A stretch of 64,000 nt of DNA from Certhia americana (GCA_018697195.1 CM031864.1:30366198-30430197), one strand, 5' to 3'; shown: positions 1-59,991, counted from the first letter of the stretch. Numbers and translations are program-made. The notes: generated by a model not told the origin, from the letters alone.

Positions 1-28272
<28,272 letters not shown>

Positions 28273-28317
28273 GGCGGCGCTGTGGGGGGGGCGGCCCGGG
28301 CAGGGCGCGCGGGGATG

Positions 28318-28323
28318 GTTACC
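28318..28323. promoter_or_regulatory. RFX X-box half-site candidate
   Basis: GTTACC (minus strand GGTAAC) fits one half of the X-box GTNRCC-N-RGYAAC and lies about 46 bp upstream of the start codon. The partner half is poor. RFX factors control many ciliary genes and KIFAP3 serves ciliary transport, so the site is plausible but weak. Confidence 0.25.
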
Positions 28324-28426
28324 AGGGAGAGCGCGCGCCCCGCCCCGCCCCGCCCCGCCCCGCGTGCGCGCGCGCGCTCTGAGCACGCGCCGCCGCTCCC
28401 CCCTTCCTCTCCCTTTCCTCCTCGTT

Positions 28427-28441
28427 AGCGCCCCCTGCAGG
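28427..28441 (-). promoter_or_regulatory. CTCF-like binding motif
   Basis: On the minus strand CCTGCAGGGGGCGCT matches the vertebrate CTCF core CCASYAGRKGGCRSY at 14 of 15 positions (T instead of A at position 3). It lies about 155 bp upstream of the KIFAP3 start codon. Occupancy is inferred from the motif only. Confidence 0.55.
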
Positions 28442-28889
28442 AGCGGGGGAGGCGCTGCCCCGCCGCCTCCCGGCTCCTCACGGGCTGCTGGTTTGCGGGG
28501 GGATCGGGAAGTGAAGGCAAGCAGCTGCGGGGTTTTTCCCCCCTAAATATGTACACAACATTTAAGTGCTTTGAGACTTCGACGCTTGAGACGCTGCGCT
28601 TGTGGGCGTGGGTATGATCAGCTGCTTTTCAAGTTGGTAGAGACTCGGCTGAGAGTGCAAAGTGACCTGACCTCACTGCCGTAGAGGCAGGTGGGTTGGT
28701 ACCCTTTGCGTAGTTTTCTGTGGTTTTTTAATGCATATTGTTTTTAAATTGATGCGCATCCCTGCCATCTCCTGACAAATTATGAAATGTTTTTTCGATT
28801 AATCAGCGCTAGTTGTTTTTGGAGAGCGGTGCTTCAGGGCACCGCGAGCAGCAGCGGCAGTGAGAGCCCTTCGTGTTGGCGGAACCGCA

Positions 28890-29240
28890 GCACGGCTGGG
28901 GTGGGAAGGCAGCTCTGGAGATCATCCTGGCCAACCCTTCTGCCAAGGCAGGGTCTGCCAGACACAGGGATGCATCCAGGTGGGGTTGGAATGCCTCCGG
29001 AGAGGGAGAATCCACAGCCTTCCTGGGCAGCCTCCTCCGGCAAGGAGCTTCCTCACGTTGAGGTGGAGCTCCTTGTGTGGCAGCTCACGGCTGTTGCACC
29101 TCATGCCGGCACCATCCTCTTGGAGCCTGCCCTTGAGACATTTACATGAACTTATGAGACCCCCTTTCTTCTCCAAAACTAAACTGTCCCAGCTCCCGCA
29201 GCCTCTCCTCATTGAGAGATGCTCCAGACCCTGTATGCAG
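28890..29240 (-). mobile_element. CR1 LINE fragment (3' part, minus orientation)
   Basis: The plus strand reads like the reverse complement of an avian CR1 tail: gggaaggcagctctggagatcatcctggccaaccc in pattern, then stretches around 'tcctgggcagcctcctcc' and 'cctctcctcattgagagatg'. The order matches CR1 3' sequence. Edges are approximate and the copy is diverged. ORFs across it (up to 146 codons) are incidental. Confidence 0.75.
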
Positions 29241-32200
29241 TATTTAGAGGAGGATCGAAGAAGGGCTGCTGTGGTGTCCTGCCCCATTATGACCACCTGA
29301 GCTGGTCACCGGTCTTCAGCACCAGCTTTTGGCTAAAGGCAGCCTCGGTGTTTTGAAATATAATCTTCCTTCTGAGTCACTGACACGCAGAGAGCACGGG
29401 GATGGCACTGCTGTAGCTCCAGACTCAGGCAAAGTGGCTGCAAATCCAAAATCGTGTTGGAAAAGTTACACGTTCAGCCAGAATCCTCTGTCCCTTTACC
29501 TTGTCTCCGAGCCACTCTAAAGAACATGCAAGCAGCATCATATCCAAGAGGTCTCAGAAAGGATCTGTAGTTTTCTGGAGTACTCTTTTACTGCCCTGTA
29601 ATGTACAACTGAAAATTCTGTCTACCCAGAGTCATAGGGGAAATGCAAAAATAAGTAATGGACAACAAAGCTTTTGGTTTTTATTGTGGCAAAATTTAAG
29701 CATAAATACTTAATGTCTACCAATCCCATTAAATACTAAGACTTTTTATACTTTCATAATCTGTAACTGAGCAGAATAAAATATTTTGTGGAATCCACAC
29801 AGTGCCTGACTTTGTTTTAACAGAAAATGGAAAAAGAAAGTACCCTGTGAAATATGAAGTGCTGCCTTAGTGCAATGAATTTACAAAACATTGGTCGAAC
29901 ATAACCTTTGTTACTAGGCTTATTCTATTTTTATCACAGTAATATTGTCATAAAGAAAAAAAATATACAGGTACCTAATCAGAATGATAATTCTCCAGTG
30001 ATTGCAGCAGCTCTCCAGATAAGCATAAGTCAAACATTAAACTCTGAAGCCATAGAAATAGTCTGATATTTACTGAGCACTAAGTACCTGACAGTCACCA
30101 TTTATTTCACCACGAATTTATCTTATTTATCTGGTCACATATGCCTGTGAACGGAGTCTAGTTTTAGACACCTATGGAAAGTAGGCCAAAGATCACAAGA
30201 TGAGAATGATACAAAAGAATGTGAGAACTGAAAAATATGAGTAAAGGAACATTTATTCCAGTTAAGTGTGCCATGATGTCTGGGCTAAAACTGGCTGTTT
30301 GTCAGTACCTGAAGGGACAGACAGAGACAGAAGGAGTCCAAGTGAAATATCTCAGCTTTGTAGGTTTTGAGCCCCCAGCGCTGCCAAGATCAGGCATTTC
30401 TCTTGGTCAGTGCCAACCAGTTGATGCTGGGTTTAGAAAACCACATGGCATAAACCCCAAAACCCACGTATTGCATGGTGGGTTCTTCTAAAATTCAATT
30501 GTAGAGCACGTGCTGCCTGAGGTTTTGTTCCACAGCCTTGCCCCGAGCTCCTGATGTTGTTTTGCACAATTCCTTACATCCCTTTCCTTATTGTGTGGTG
30601 AGGTTTATGGGATGGGACTCTGGAGATCCCCTCACCTGCATGGTAGAAGTTTTCCTCCTACCAGGAGGAGGAAAGAGAGGGTGGTGTTTGAGGCAGAAGG
30701 GTGATCAAGCTGCAAGCAGAAGCTGGAATGTACAAGATTTTTGTGTTTCTACTTTTTTTTTTTTTTTTTCCTTTTGTTTGGGTGATTTTGGGATAGTTTG
30801 TTTTTTCTCTTTGAACAGTTGTAAGGAATATGGTTCTGGAGTCAGCTGGAAGAAGAGATTTTTTTTTTTTGTAGTGAGGGAATGTAAAGGAGGGTGTGAA
30901 AGAACTTGGGAGTTGCAGAGAAAATCAGAATAGGAGAGTGGGGGAGGAAGTTGCATGAGGGGGAGGTGGGCAAGAGGGCTGAAGCAGGTGGGTGAAAAAC
31001 AAGAGGAAAGACAGAACTGTGGAGTGTTTTCATAAATATATATGGTAGAATAAGCACGGATGGAGTAATTAACAACATTTTTATGCGAAACTCCCCAAAT
31101 TTGTATTTTTTGGTCAAGCTGCAGACAGATGTTATTAATCAGATGGACAGAATACCCTCGGTGACATTGGAGCAACACCCACCACATTGCCTCATGGTAA
31201 ACTTGATTTTATTTCTTCTTGTTTGTTCTTTTAGGATTGGAAAGTACTGATTGAAAATACAGTGATTTTTAAGCCAGAAAAACTGTTTTCAGTCTTCAGT
31301 GAGCCTCTGGTATATGACAAGGCTGAATGTTGAAAATGGGTTGGGACTGGTTTCTTTTACATCACGGTGAAAAAAAAATTCAACTAAAATAACCGACACT
31401 GTTTTTCTGTAGCAAATGGAATTGTTAAAATGTAATAGACTAATCTCTTGTGTCTTGTGGAGTTGAGAAACCAAAGCAACCCTGAAATTTGTAATCTGTC
31501 CATTGAAGATTGCATCTTGCTCTCAGGAAAAAAAGAATTCAGTGGTTTTGTAGGGAAAAAGCATGAATAATGGGACATTTGCCTAGACCTTGTAAAATGA
31601 ACTGTGCATAAAACTCCTTAAGGCTCTTTATTAGCTAAAATAAAGTGGAGCACTCTGAAAGGATGACTTCCAGGGAAACATGTTAGTTGATTAGACTGTG
31701 CAGCTCAGTCGGGGATGGAGATGATGTTGTTCTGATGTGCTGTCACACAGTAAGGGGTTGAGGAATGGAGGTAATAAACCCTGGGCTTAAAAGTTTATAC
31801 TGGGAGAAGGAAGTGAGACGAAGCAAAGCAAAATCTGATACGCAAAGGGAAAGTCTGGGTTAACTCCTCTGGATGGAATTAATCTTGGAGCACAGATGAG
31901 GTGATTCTTGAACGTCTTTTTGATCAGCAGTGACAGGGACATCTGTGCAAGAGAAGGACATTTTCAGTGTGGCACATGATTGTGCTAGCAAATCCTGGGT
32001 GCTATTGTTATTCTTGAACATGAGACTTCACAAAAACTGAGAACAAGGCTCTCCATGAAGAGCTTGATTTGTGTTTTATGGTATATATAACCCAACACTG
32101 AGCTAAGTAAATGCATCAATTTGCAACTCATTCAAACCAGGGAAGAAAATTACCTGTATGTTTCCGTTGTTTCAGATGTAAAAAGAAACACCTAAAGATG

Positions 32201-32440
32201 TGAAAAGAAGCAGATCTCTCCATAGAGAGTTCACTGTAGAGCAGAGTGTGCTGTTCTCTCCTTTGGCCTACTGAAATCAGAATTGCTGCCTTCCTTGGGA
32301 TTAATCTCCTTTGATGGCCTTGTAGCTCCTTCAGGAGCTGGGGCTGTGCTACAATAACCATCTACATGTGCCTGACTCAGTACCAGACTTTGAAGAGGGA
32401 ATTTTGCTGGGCGGAGCACAGAAGAACACGTTGTATGTTG

Positions 32441-32560
32441 TCACAGAATCGTAGAATCATGCAGGTAGGACAGACTGTGAAGATGGAGCCCAAGAATAAA
32501 CCTAGCACTGCCAAATCCACCAATAAAGCACGGGCCTAAGTGCCACACCTACCTGCCAGT
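32441..32560 (-). mobile_element. CR1 LINE 3'-end fragment (minus orientation)
   Basis: It begins tcacagaatcgtagaatcat, the reverse complement of the CR1 3' ATTCTATGA tail. It continues with aacctagcactgccaaatcc and ccaccaataaagcacg, typical of antisense CR1. It is short and 5'-truncated, with diverged edges. Confidence 0.82.
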
Positions 32561-32719
32561 GTGTTCTGGATGTGGATGTTCAATGTTTGTGCTGCACTAG
32601 GACTTGCATTTTCCATTTCTCTTCATTTTCTGGCAAACAGCCCAAAAAGATTAAATATAGAAGTGTCCATACAAGAAGGAACAGATGGCTTCTCTCTGTT
32701 CATGTCATCTCCTGACCCC

Positions 32720-32960
32720 TGATGACAATGAGGGGGATTTCTTGTGCAAAATCCTGGTTCTGCTGAAATCAATGAGAGTTTACCACTGACCCCAGTGGGG
32801 ACAGAATTTCACCTCCTAATGTTTATTAGATGAAGCAGGCAGAAAGCAGACTCATAGCTATAAAGGCTATGACATTTTATGGTTCTGACTCTGCAACCAC
32901 TCAAGCACATGCTTAATTTTGCCACAGTAATAAAGTTAAGCACTAGCTAAAGTGTTTTCA
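32720..32960. repeat. Ancient amniote interspersed repeat fragment
   Basis: Sequence of the style 'gaaatcaatgagagttta' ... 'ccactgaccccagtgggg' and then 'ctcaagcacatgcttaattt' ... 'taaagttaagcac' resembles an old, partly palindromic repeat common in reptile and bird genomes. I cannot name the family. Similar words recur near 45090-45470. Confidence 0.45.
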
Positions 32961-35915
32961 AGGAGGGGTCTCTTTTACACTTGAACAAGTCTATATTTCA
33001 TCATAAATCAGGAATTCCTCCCCTTCATAAGAAAAGGATTCTGCATGCGATCATCAAATTGTTTCTACTTTGCACAGCAATAATTGCCTTTTTTTACAAG
33101 TTTTTGTCCAAAAAAGGCAAAGGAAGAGCAAGGAATGAGTACCTCATCTGAAGTGGTGTTGCTCTGGTGACATTCGATTTAACACATTTCAAATGGATTC
33201 AAGAAGGAAATATAAATTTTTCAATATTAATTCTAAATACCTCAGAGACTACCTATTTCCTTAAAAAAATGAAGATCTTGCACAGCACTTTAGAGCCAAA
33301 GTCTTGTTGTTAAGTTTGTAAACTATCGTGGACAACACTAGCATTGTTCTTCACATCAGGGAAAATTCTACTTTTACAGATAGCAGTATTTTTGTATTTG
33401 TTTCCACCTAATTTTAGCCAAAGCACATCAGGAGTGTAGCAGAGTGGAAGTCCAAGGAGAGGCATTCAAGCTGGATGAATTCAGACCTGAAATAAAGCAT
33501 AAAATTTTAGTGGGATAGCACTTAACACATGGAATGACTTACCTTAGGATTTATGAGTTGATGCTTCTCCATTATTACCAGTCTTGATATCAGTTTAGGA
33601 AAGAGAATGTGGGCGAGTGTAGAGTAAATCCTTTCCCAGGCTCTGTCCTGATGCTAATTTGTTTTATTTCCATCGTGGAAGGACCCAAGCAGAGGCTGAA
33701 CTTGGGTTTGATTTGTTGCCCCTTTTCCCTGCTTGGTGAGGGAAAAGCAGGAGAGCATTTGGGGCACCTGGAAGAGGCTGTCAGATGAGGATGGTGATAG
33801 TGTGGGGTGGCAACAGAAGACCTGAGAGGTGGAAGGAAACATGGGGTGAAAAATATTCCTTCACCCTCCCAGCTGTGCTTTCCGGGAGCCTGGAGAGCAC
33901 TGGGGGAAGGGAAAAACAGGGACTGGTCTGACTGGCCCATGAGTAAGAAAATACAAGAACCCAGAAGTCCAGCTCTGCAAATTACTGGTTCTCAGGAGCT
34001 TCTGGGTTACAATAATGGAGGTTTTACAGTGCTGTTGAGCTGTGTGTGGAAAAAACAATCCTTCACCTTTCAACTAATTTAGTTACCATCTGTAAGCTGT
34101 TTAAGCCATTCCCCTTACTCACTTTCCCCATTTAAATTTGCTCTGTGTGCTTTTTCTTCATTCCACCTCCTACATATTCATCTGTGCTGGCCCAGAGGAG
34201 CGCATAGGTGTGTAAGTGAGGATTTTCTAAAGAGCTGGAAAACACAACTGTCACTGATGTTCTTTGTGGGCAGAACAGGACAATGCTTCATTTCTGTAAC
34301 CCATCCACAGTCTGCTGGCATTTTACTGGGGGGGACCTGTGACCTGTTCTTCATACCAGTGGAAGAGTGAAATACATTTTTAAAAAGTGCTTTGTGCCAT
34401 AAAACTCCAACATTGGCATTTGCGGAGATGTCTGAGTTTTATTTTGTACAAAACTCAATTTGCTACTGGTTTTCAGATTCCAGATTTAAGTTATTAATTA
34501 AAGTTGTCCTCAGCTCACCCAGCTGAGCATCTCATATGTTTCATGAGGGCATATTAGTTGTCGTGGCAAGGCATAGTGAGGTGAGTTAATTAGTAGTATT
34601 CCAACATATCCTGGGCTTTATTGGTGAGTAGTGAAGAATCCCAGAAGAAGGGAAACACTGTAATTGTGCCAGATCCATCCTGTGTTTCCTATAGTTTCAC
34701 TCTAGAATTGTTTTCATGCATATTGTCTTGATGCCAGTGCTTGTGGTCTCTGAAATTAAAAGCATTTCTCATAAAGGGGATTATGAGATTAAAAATATTG
34801 CTTGTAAAGAACACATTGATCCTCACTGGGAGGATGACAGACATAAAAACATCAGATTACTGATGTCACTAAATAAAAGTAATTTAGGAGATAACAGTAA
34901 ACTATTTTAAACAAATAGTGAGGATGTATTAGATTTACAAACTGCAAGAACTTTCCTTCCCAGTGTGCTCATTCTTCATTTATCATTTTATAAGAAAAAC
35001 CCCTTAAACTGAAAGTTAGTCTCATACAAATGTCACTTGCTAGCTTTCTTGCTAATCCAGAGGAAATATTATCCTAGTGGTCCCCGAGGTCCAATGTCTA
35101 GGTGTTGGATACATGATAAACTTACTTGAAGCCTTCTCAGTGAGATATAGTCCTCTGGAGACAGCTGTGGATTTAATTTTTCAAGCTTTAGTACAACCTA
35201 ACCTCTTAAAAATAAGATTTAAGTTTCCCTTGTCAGATCACTTAAGAGTTTCTTCTTTTATTTTACTTTTTTTTTTTTTTCTTATTTCCCTCCTCTGCTA
35301 CTTGCCCAGACTGTTAATCACCAGCCTCTGGAGGAAATATTTAACCATCTCAAACCTTTCACGTCTTCATCATTTTGGGGTTCCAAAGGAAAACACACTT
35401 ATGTTTGGTTTTTGCATTGTTCTACTCTGAGAGTTTATCTACAAAGCGTCAATGCAAAGCAAACAATTTCCACTCTTGATCATGTAGGTCTCTACATCAT
35501 TTCTGAACAGAGGTGGTTTTTTGCAATTTTTGAGCCACTCCTCTGTGTAAAAGCAGTATTTCACATAAAGAGGTGTGTTTCCAGTCTTGGCAATCCATCT
35601 TCCTGTGTGTTTATGCTGTCCAGGAGTTGAGTTTAATCTAGTTTTCTTGCCCCTTGATATTTATCACTTAGTGTTTCAGAAATGGTAAATTTAATGTTTC
35701 AAGGCATGCTCAGAATTTAACTGGTGAGTTCCTGGTATCGAGAAACTCCACACAACTGAGACACAGGTTAAGGATGAAGGCTGATCAAGCCAGCAATGTC
35801 ACAGACACTGAAATGCTTCTGAAATACAAGGGATATTATACTCCTGATACCTTTAACTGATCCACAAAAATTGCTGCTCGCAGCTCCTGACACCCCCCCC
35901 TCACCTCCCTGCTGT

Positions 35916-35918
<3 letters not shown>

Positions 35919-35960
<42 letters not shown>

Positions 35961-35970
35961 TGCACACACA
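35919..35970. repeat. (CA)n microsatellite
   Basis: Nearly pure CA dinucleotide repeat of about 19 units, followed by degenerate units. It is intergenic and probably length-polymorphic. Confidence 0.95.
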
Positions 35971-38900
35971 CTCTTACAGGCTTCTGCCAGACTGTTCCTT
36001 CTCAGGAGCTAAAGGTGCCAGAGGTCTTTCAAGGTCACTTGTCCTATTTGTTCTCTACAGTCAACTTTTCTTTTCTCCTTTCAGCTCGTTTTGCTTTGAC
36101 TTCCTGAGGAAATTAGTTTTATCTTGCCTTACCTATCCATGCATCCATCAGGTTTCTTCTCCCTCCCTCTTAATAATCTTGTGACACGTTGGCCAAGTGC
36201 AATCACCACTGAAAGATGTGCACGGAGTCTGCAAGTTAATTAAGTTTTTAGAAGTTTGTGTGCTCTGGCTGCCAGGTAGATGAGGGAGAGACCTTTGGTA
36301 AGGACTGTGCTGAGGGAGAGTTAAGCAGAGTTCATCTCTTTGGCAGCAGTGAGGGGTCAGTCCCTTTGTGCACACTCTCCAGACAGACAGCACAGAGGAG
36401 CTGCTGGCCAAGCTGTCCCAGAGCAGCTCCAGCCTGGCTGCAGCACAGGCAGTTTCTTGTCCAGGGTGGATCTTTCCCAACAGATGGCAAGTGAGAGGAG
36501 CTATGTGGCTTATTTCAGATGGAAGCAGAAAGGCACGCATCTAAAAGAAGCTCTCATGTTGCTCTGTGGCTCACAGAACAATATATTTTCCAGTTTAGTT
36601 CTAAGAGTTCTGGCTGAAACGATGTTCACCACCACTGCTGTGAAATGTGCTGCTGTATCAGATCAGGGAAATCCAGTCTGATGTTTGCCATCCGAGCCAA
36701 CAGCAGGGAGGGATCCACAGAGCTGCAGATCTGAAAGTCTGGATCTTTCCATCTCTGCCTCTGCAAAGAGAGATGCAGATTGAGAAGGTTAAATGGTGTC
36801 TCTCATCCGTGGTCTGCACACAGCACTTCTTTCTACAGCTCTGTTTTTGCCCATTGCACTCTCTTCTTTCTCAGGGTGGAGTTTCTCTTTTGTAAGAATA
36901 TTCACACTCCACACAAAGGCTGTCCCCTCCTGACATCACCACTTCCATGTCACATCACCAGCGTGTGCCCTGGTTTTCCCACACTGGGGGGGCTTCATAT
37001 CTGGGCCTTCTAGAAGTTCAGGAAAATACCCGGTCTGGCTCTGTGCAGGAGCAGGATGGAAGTTCTAAGAGCTAGCCGAAGCACATTTCCTACCTGGTGG
37101 AGTTAGGCTGTTCCCTAAATCTGCTGCCAGTGCCTGTCAGACACAGGATAACTGGGCAGTAGCCCTGTGGTCTGAGCAGATGGGTCAATCTCATGCCTTA
37201 GGTAGGAAGGATCCAGCTGAGGGGAAGTGGAAAGGCATGTTTTTTCTGGCAGTGTTGTGTGCAGAAGCAGCTTTGATGGTGTGGGTTGCCATCTTTTTTT
37301 TTTTGCTTTGGAATTGAAAATAAATCCTTGAGAGACTTTTCACCAAAGCATTTCTGGCAGTTGCATGCCAGAGCTGAAAGACATTAAGGCTAACTTAAGG
37401 TTCTCCCTGAGGGGTTTTTGTGCTGTTTCATGAGTGTGCAACATCCTCTTTATCCCAGCTCACCAAACCATGAACCCTTCTGATCACTCCTTAAAACTTT
37501 CTTCTTATGAGCAGTTTTCAATGGCTGAGCCAGGCAGTTTCCAGAGCTCCTTCCTCCTTGGTCAGAGCTGTGCATGGATTCTTAAACAGAGCTGTGGGGG
37601 CAGAGGAACTGTGCACACTCACATGCACAAGGCTACAGCAGACTTGACCCTGCGTTTTCCAAGCCCCACAAGCCTCCTCACTCAGCCAGGAGGAGATTTT
37701 TGTTAGCTTTCACCTCAAAAAGGAGCTTTCTCCTGTGCTTGAGCCAACAGAGGGCAATAGACTCAAAACTCAACATCGAAAAGGAATGCTTTTAAAAGAT
37801 GGCTCTGAGCAGCCCAGCCCTGACTGTATCTGGAGTCACATATCACAGTGAAACGCAGCATTCCACTCTGGACCTAAAACCTTCTCAGGCTCCATCAATT
37901 AAACCACCACATCTGGGGTGGAAGAGACTCAGCAAGGAACTCTCACTAGGGTTCAATGAGAACCAGATGTTGTGGGCACAGCTGTCATGCTTCTTATCAA
38001 GAACAACAGAGCAGCCCCTGCTGCAGTTTCATCAGGAACCCTGCCCTGCCTTCCCTTCATCCTCAGCACTACTGAGTGTCCCTAACCAGAGCCAAATAAA
38101 GTCCTCACGGCCAAAGCGTGCCGGAGTCCTCCCCAAATATTGCTATTTGTGTTAGCATACTGTTTGTGGATCTCCAAATCAGGGTCCTGCTGAGACTCTC
38201 ACTGTGCTTGGGACACGATCTTCAAGCTGCCTGTCCTACTCCAGAGTGGCTTCACTCACTCCCTTTATAAAGAAATTTAGTGTTGGCACCAGGGCTAGAA
38301 GAATCAGAAGGAAAGAAGTGTGTGTTCCCTCCATAGGGACAGAGGTCTGGCCAATTTCAGTTACATTTATTTTAATATATTTACCCATAGGGCTCAGATG
38401 CCGTGCTTTGTTGCTTTAGATGGAATTCCAGATTGCCAAATTCCAGTTGTATAAACGATAACAGATTGCTGCTGTGACTGCACCCATGAAAGCGCATGGG
38501 AATTGTGCAGGATATGCCCTGAAGGCTGTGAGTCATCCCTGACCTACAAGCAGTGAACTCTGCTTTGGAAATGTGGTTCAAAGCAAGGGTTTCTCCTGAG
38601 ACATCAGAAGTCCTGTCCTCCCAAGGTTGGGTCTTTGCCCAAAGACTTGCTTTGCTCTGCATTTCCTTGCCACAGAGTGATTTTGCAAGACTGACCAGTC
38701 TGCTAGAGACATTATTCTTGTTTGCACTTGTACATGATAGACTGAAACCAAATCTACCTGAATCTGATTACAAATAAACAAATAAAAAATTAGAAGGGAA
38801 ATAGCCCTGCAAACAAACCAAAACATTTTGTTTGGCCTGACACAAAAATTCTTTTGTGAGTGAGAAAAGGGCAGTATTTCAGTTTCTCCTCCACCCAAAA

Positions 38901-39456
38901 TACATTTTTATTTTTTGTCAATTCCACAGTCAACTCAAAACTAAATTATTTCCACAGTAATAATTTTGAAAACTGCTAAGTCTGATTGGACCCATGAGTG
39001 GCATTCAGGATTGTGACTAAGAGTGCAGGGTCTCAGCAAGTCAGACAGTTTGTGCCTCCACAATGTCATATTGCTGTTTTCCAGCCTGACAGCCAGACAG
39101 AGGCATTCACTGCTGCTCTGAACGAGCCACCAAAGCTGCAGCCAGAACAATCCAGGCAGTTGTAAAGGTTACCAGCTGCCATCCAACCTTGCAGCTGTTC
39201 TTCCTTGCCCTCAGAACTGCATGTGTGCTCTCTGCCTGTGCCTCTTCTGTCGACATCATCCTGTGGTTCTCAGGAACTCTTAAAAACCTGTTGTCAAAGA
39301 CAAACCAAAAATTACCTGTTTGAACCGCATCTATTCCTGACAGCATATGCCAAGCATGAGTGTGAGGGGGAAGAATGACTATAGAGGTCTTTCTAAGGTA
39401 AAGAGAAATCTTACAGCAGTCCTGATGACTTGTCTGTGTGGAAATTAGATTGCATT

Positions 39457-39508
39457 ATTATATAATAATATATATTATTAGAATATATATTATTATAGAA
39501 TAATTAGA
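39457..39508. repeat. AT-rich palindromic patch
   Basis: Repeated attatta/taataat words form overlapping inverted repeats of pure A/T. It is a cruciform-prone low-complexity tract in intergenic DNA. Confidence 0.7.
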
Positions 39509-41779
39509 TTACAAACCAGGTGTTTTGTAAGCAGAACACAGTCATTTAAAGGCAACATTGACCCTTTGTGGTCTATATGATATGGGGAGCTTGTGCACAT
39601 GTTTTTATTTTCTTCTTCAGTGCAGCCGATGTGTTTCAGAAGTATTGCGTACAGCTCAAATCTGCAGAGACAGGTGGTTACCTACAACTCTAAAAGCAAA
39701 TCCAACTCCTCTTTAAATATCCTGATGCTCCAATGAGCAGATCCACCTTGGATCTTGAAGCAACTCATCATAAGCCATCTGATACCTTATTTTAAACGGG
39801 CTACTTAGGCAGAGATGAGCTGCAGGTGTTTCAACAAGAAGCTTCTCTAGCTGATCCCTCATTTTAATTTCTGCTAAACCTCTTTGTTGCAGAACTGCCT
39901 GATCTCACGGGAAGGAAGAGGAAGTCACACAGTGGAAATATTTGCTTCCCCACATAAATACAAACACGTTCTTATTTTAGACCAAAAGCTGCTCAAGCCA
40001 ATGGCTGTCAGGCATTATGGATGTTATTTTAGTTTCGTTTACTCCACTTTTTCCAGAGCTCTGGATTCTCCAGGGTCCCTACCACCAAGAAAAAGTCTGG
40101 GTAGCTGGCTTCAGCTTCAGAAAGGGTCAAATGACCATTTGGGAAAGGAAACTAAGGTTGAGAAGTGGGTTTGCTCACATTTCAGCAGTCACACCACAGA
40201 CAGTTTGGGTGTCATCATGCCCATACTCAAACCCCACGCTTCTTGTTAATGCAGATGTAGGATGTGTAATAGTGCTTGAATTGTTCACTGCTTCTGGGTA
40301 GACTGATACTACTCCTGTTCAGAATATCAGTTTAGGAGACAGCATGAACCACTTGTGAGTTGTTCTCATCAGAAAATATTAATATGCTGCTGTTGACAAA
40401 TAGAAAATTAAGCACCCACTTCGTGGAAAAAAACGACAAACCCAAACCAACAAACTCAACCCTGCTATTTATGCGTTCTTTATCAAGCAGCTCTGGGCAC
40501 AAATCTGTTTGATCTAAGCTTTTACAGCAGTAGGAAGTGCTCTGAAAGTGCTTTAAAAGGCTCAATGCTCTTGAGATTCATTCACTTAGCTGCAATAGGA
40601 TCTGAGGACCAAGGGTGTGTCCACAGCAACTCAGAGATTACAGAGCTGCAACAGGAATTTGATCGCATGCAGGTAAAATAATAGAAGTAGTGTTTATTCA
40701 GCCTTCTGGAGATCTTCACTCTTTTTTGTGTAGGGCAGACTGCTGTGATTAAAATCCACCACTAATTTATCTAAAAGAGTTATAACCAACATTCACCCAG
40801 AAAAACTAACCCTGTTTTTTTTTCCAGAACTGTTATTTCTGACACATTTGTATTGAGTGAGAACTGAACCATGGAAAGACAAGTGTGGGTGTCACTGTGC
40901 CCACCAGTTCTCATGAGGAAATTGCCGCACTTTGCTGAGTGAAACCAGGATTTCCTTTGGCTGTTCTGGTACCCCCTGGAGCACACCTCTCTGATAGGAT
41001 GAAGCAGAGAGATCTGCATTATGGATTCAGCCACTGCCATCCCAGGTGATGATTCCAGCCCCCAGACTGTGGCACGTGACAAATTCCCACATGTCAGCTG
41101 TGAGCTGGACTAGGGAACTGATCCCACTTAAAAGAAAATTGAGTCTATTTTTTCCAGATAGGATTTATTTTCCTTGGTGAAGCCTGGGTCCCCTTTGTGC
41201 TCTTCTTAAGAACTTGGTCAGATATTTGTCAGGAGGCTACTGAGGATGTAGGGCAGCCCATTGGTATTGGGAACATCTAATTTCCTCACTGTTTCAGCAG
41301 TGCAGCATCCTGATACTGCAGACACCTGGAAAAAAACAGCTTGAAAAGGGGAAACCTTTGCTTCCTAGAATCACAGTTTATTAGGACTCACAATTTGTGT
41401 AGAGGCACATCCATGTTCTGTCTTCTGGCCTTCCTCTTGAGTGCCCTGCACTCAATAACTAATAGTGAGGGAGAGACACAGAAACAAAATCACCCTGCAA
41501 GATGTAAGAAGGGAGATTCTGGATAATATCTGAGTTCCTTTGAAGTGAAAGCTGAATAGATTAAGAAAAGTACAATTGAATTAAAGCCACGCCTTTTGGG
41601 AGTGGATATACTTTTACTCTGGCTAAGCAATTTCCTGGTGGATTTTTTTTTTTTTTTTTCCCCCCACTTTCCAGCACCTGCTTGTTTCAGAGGGCAACAC
41701 TCCAGGGATAACTGTGAGGCAGTGCCAAGAGCCAGCATTTCTCACTCCCCTCTCACCCGCCTCCGCCCCCTGCCACACA

Positions 41780-41906
41780 CCCCGATATAGAATGACAGCA
41801 CGTTGCCACAATTTAAATGACACTGCCTCTGCCCCCTTGGAAGGACAGGTCCTCCAGAGAGCACAAGCCACAGCAGCTGTCCACTCTCCCCCAAAAAATC
41901 TTCATC
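41780..41906 (+). promoter_or_regulatory. NTMT2: Presumed NTMT2 5' UTR and proximal promoter
   Basis: A GC/CT-rich stretch precedes the start codon. It has a weak TATA-like gatatag at 41784-41790 and an E-box CAGCTG at 41874-41879. It is not a CpG island, which fits a tissue-restricted gene. The transcription start, and any upstream noncoding exon, cannot be determined from sequence alone. Confidence 0.4.

Positions 41907-59991
<18,085 letters not shown>

Larger units (their letters stand above)
28531..41780. other. Intergenic region between divergent KIFAP3 and NTMT2
   Basis: About 13 kb with no recognised coding gene. It contains two CR1 fragments, an old amniote repeat fragment, a CA microsatellite and an AT-palindromic patch, each listed separately. 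Short ORFs (for example 30705-31187 minus and 30538-30933 plus) run through homopolymer-rich sequence and look accidental. An unannotated noncoding transcript from the island cannot be excluded. Confidence 0.65.

Noticed and set aside
28860..29300. Overlapping ORFs up to 146 codons on both strands
   Set aside because: They lie inside a diverged CR1 fragment in the direction opposite to its coding strand or in broken frames.
30705..31187. 160-codon minus-strand ORF
   Set aside because: It runs through poly-A/poly-T tracts giving Lys runs. No domain or homology is recognised.
41817..41906. Upstream in-frame ATG for NTMT2 (30 extra residues)
   Set aside because: The extension shows no similarity to NTMT2, and the human protein starts at the position equivalent to 41907.
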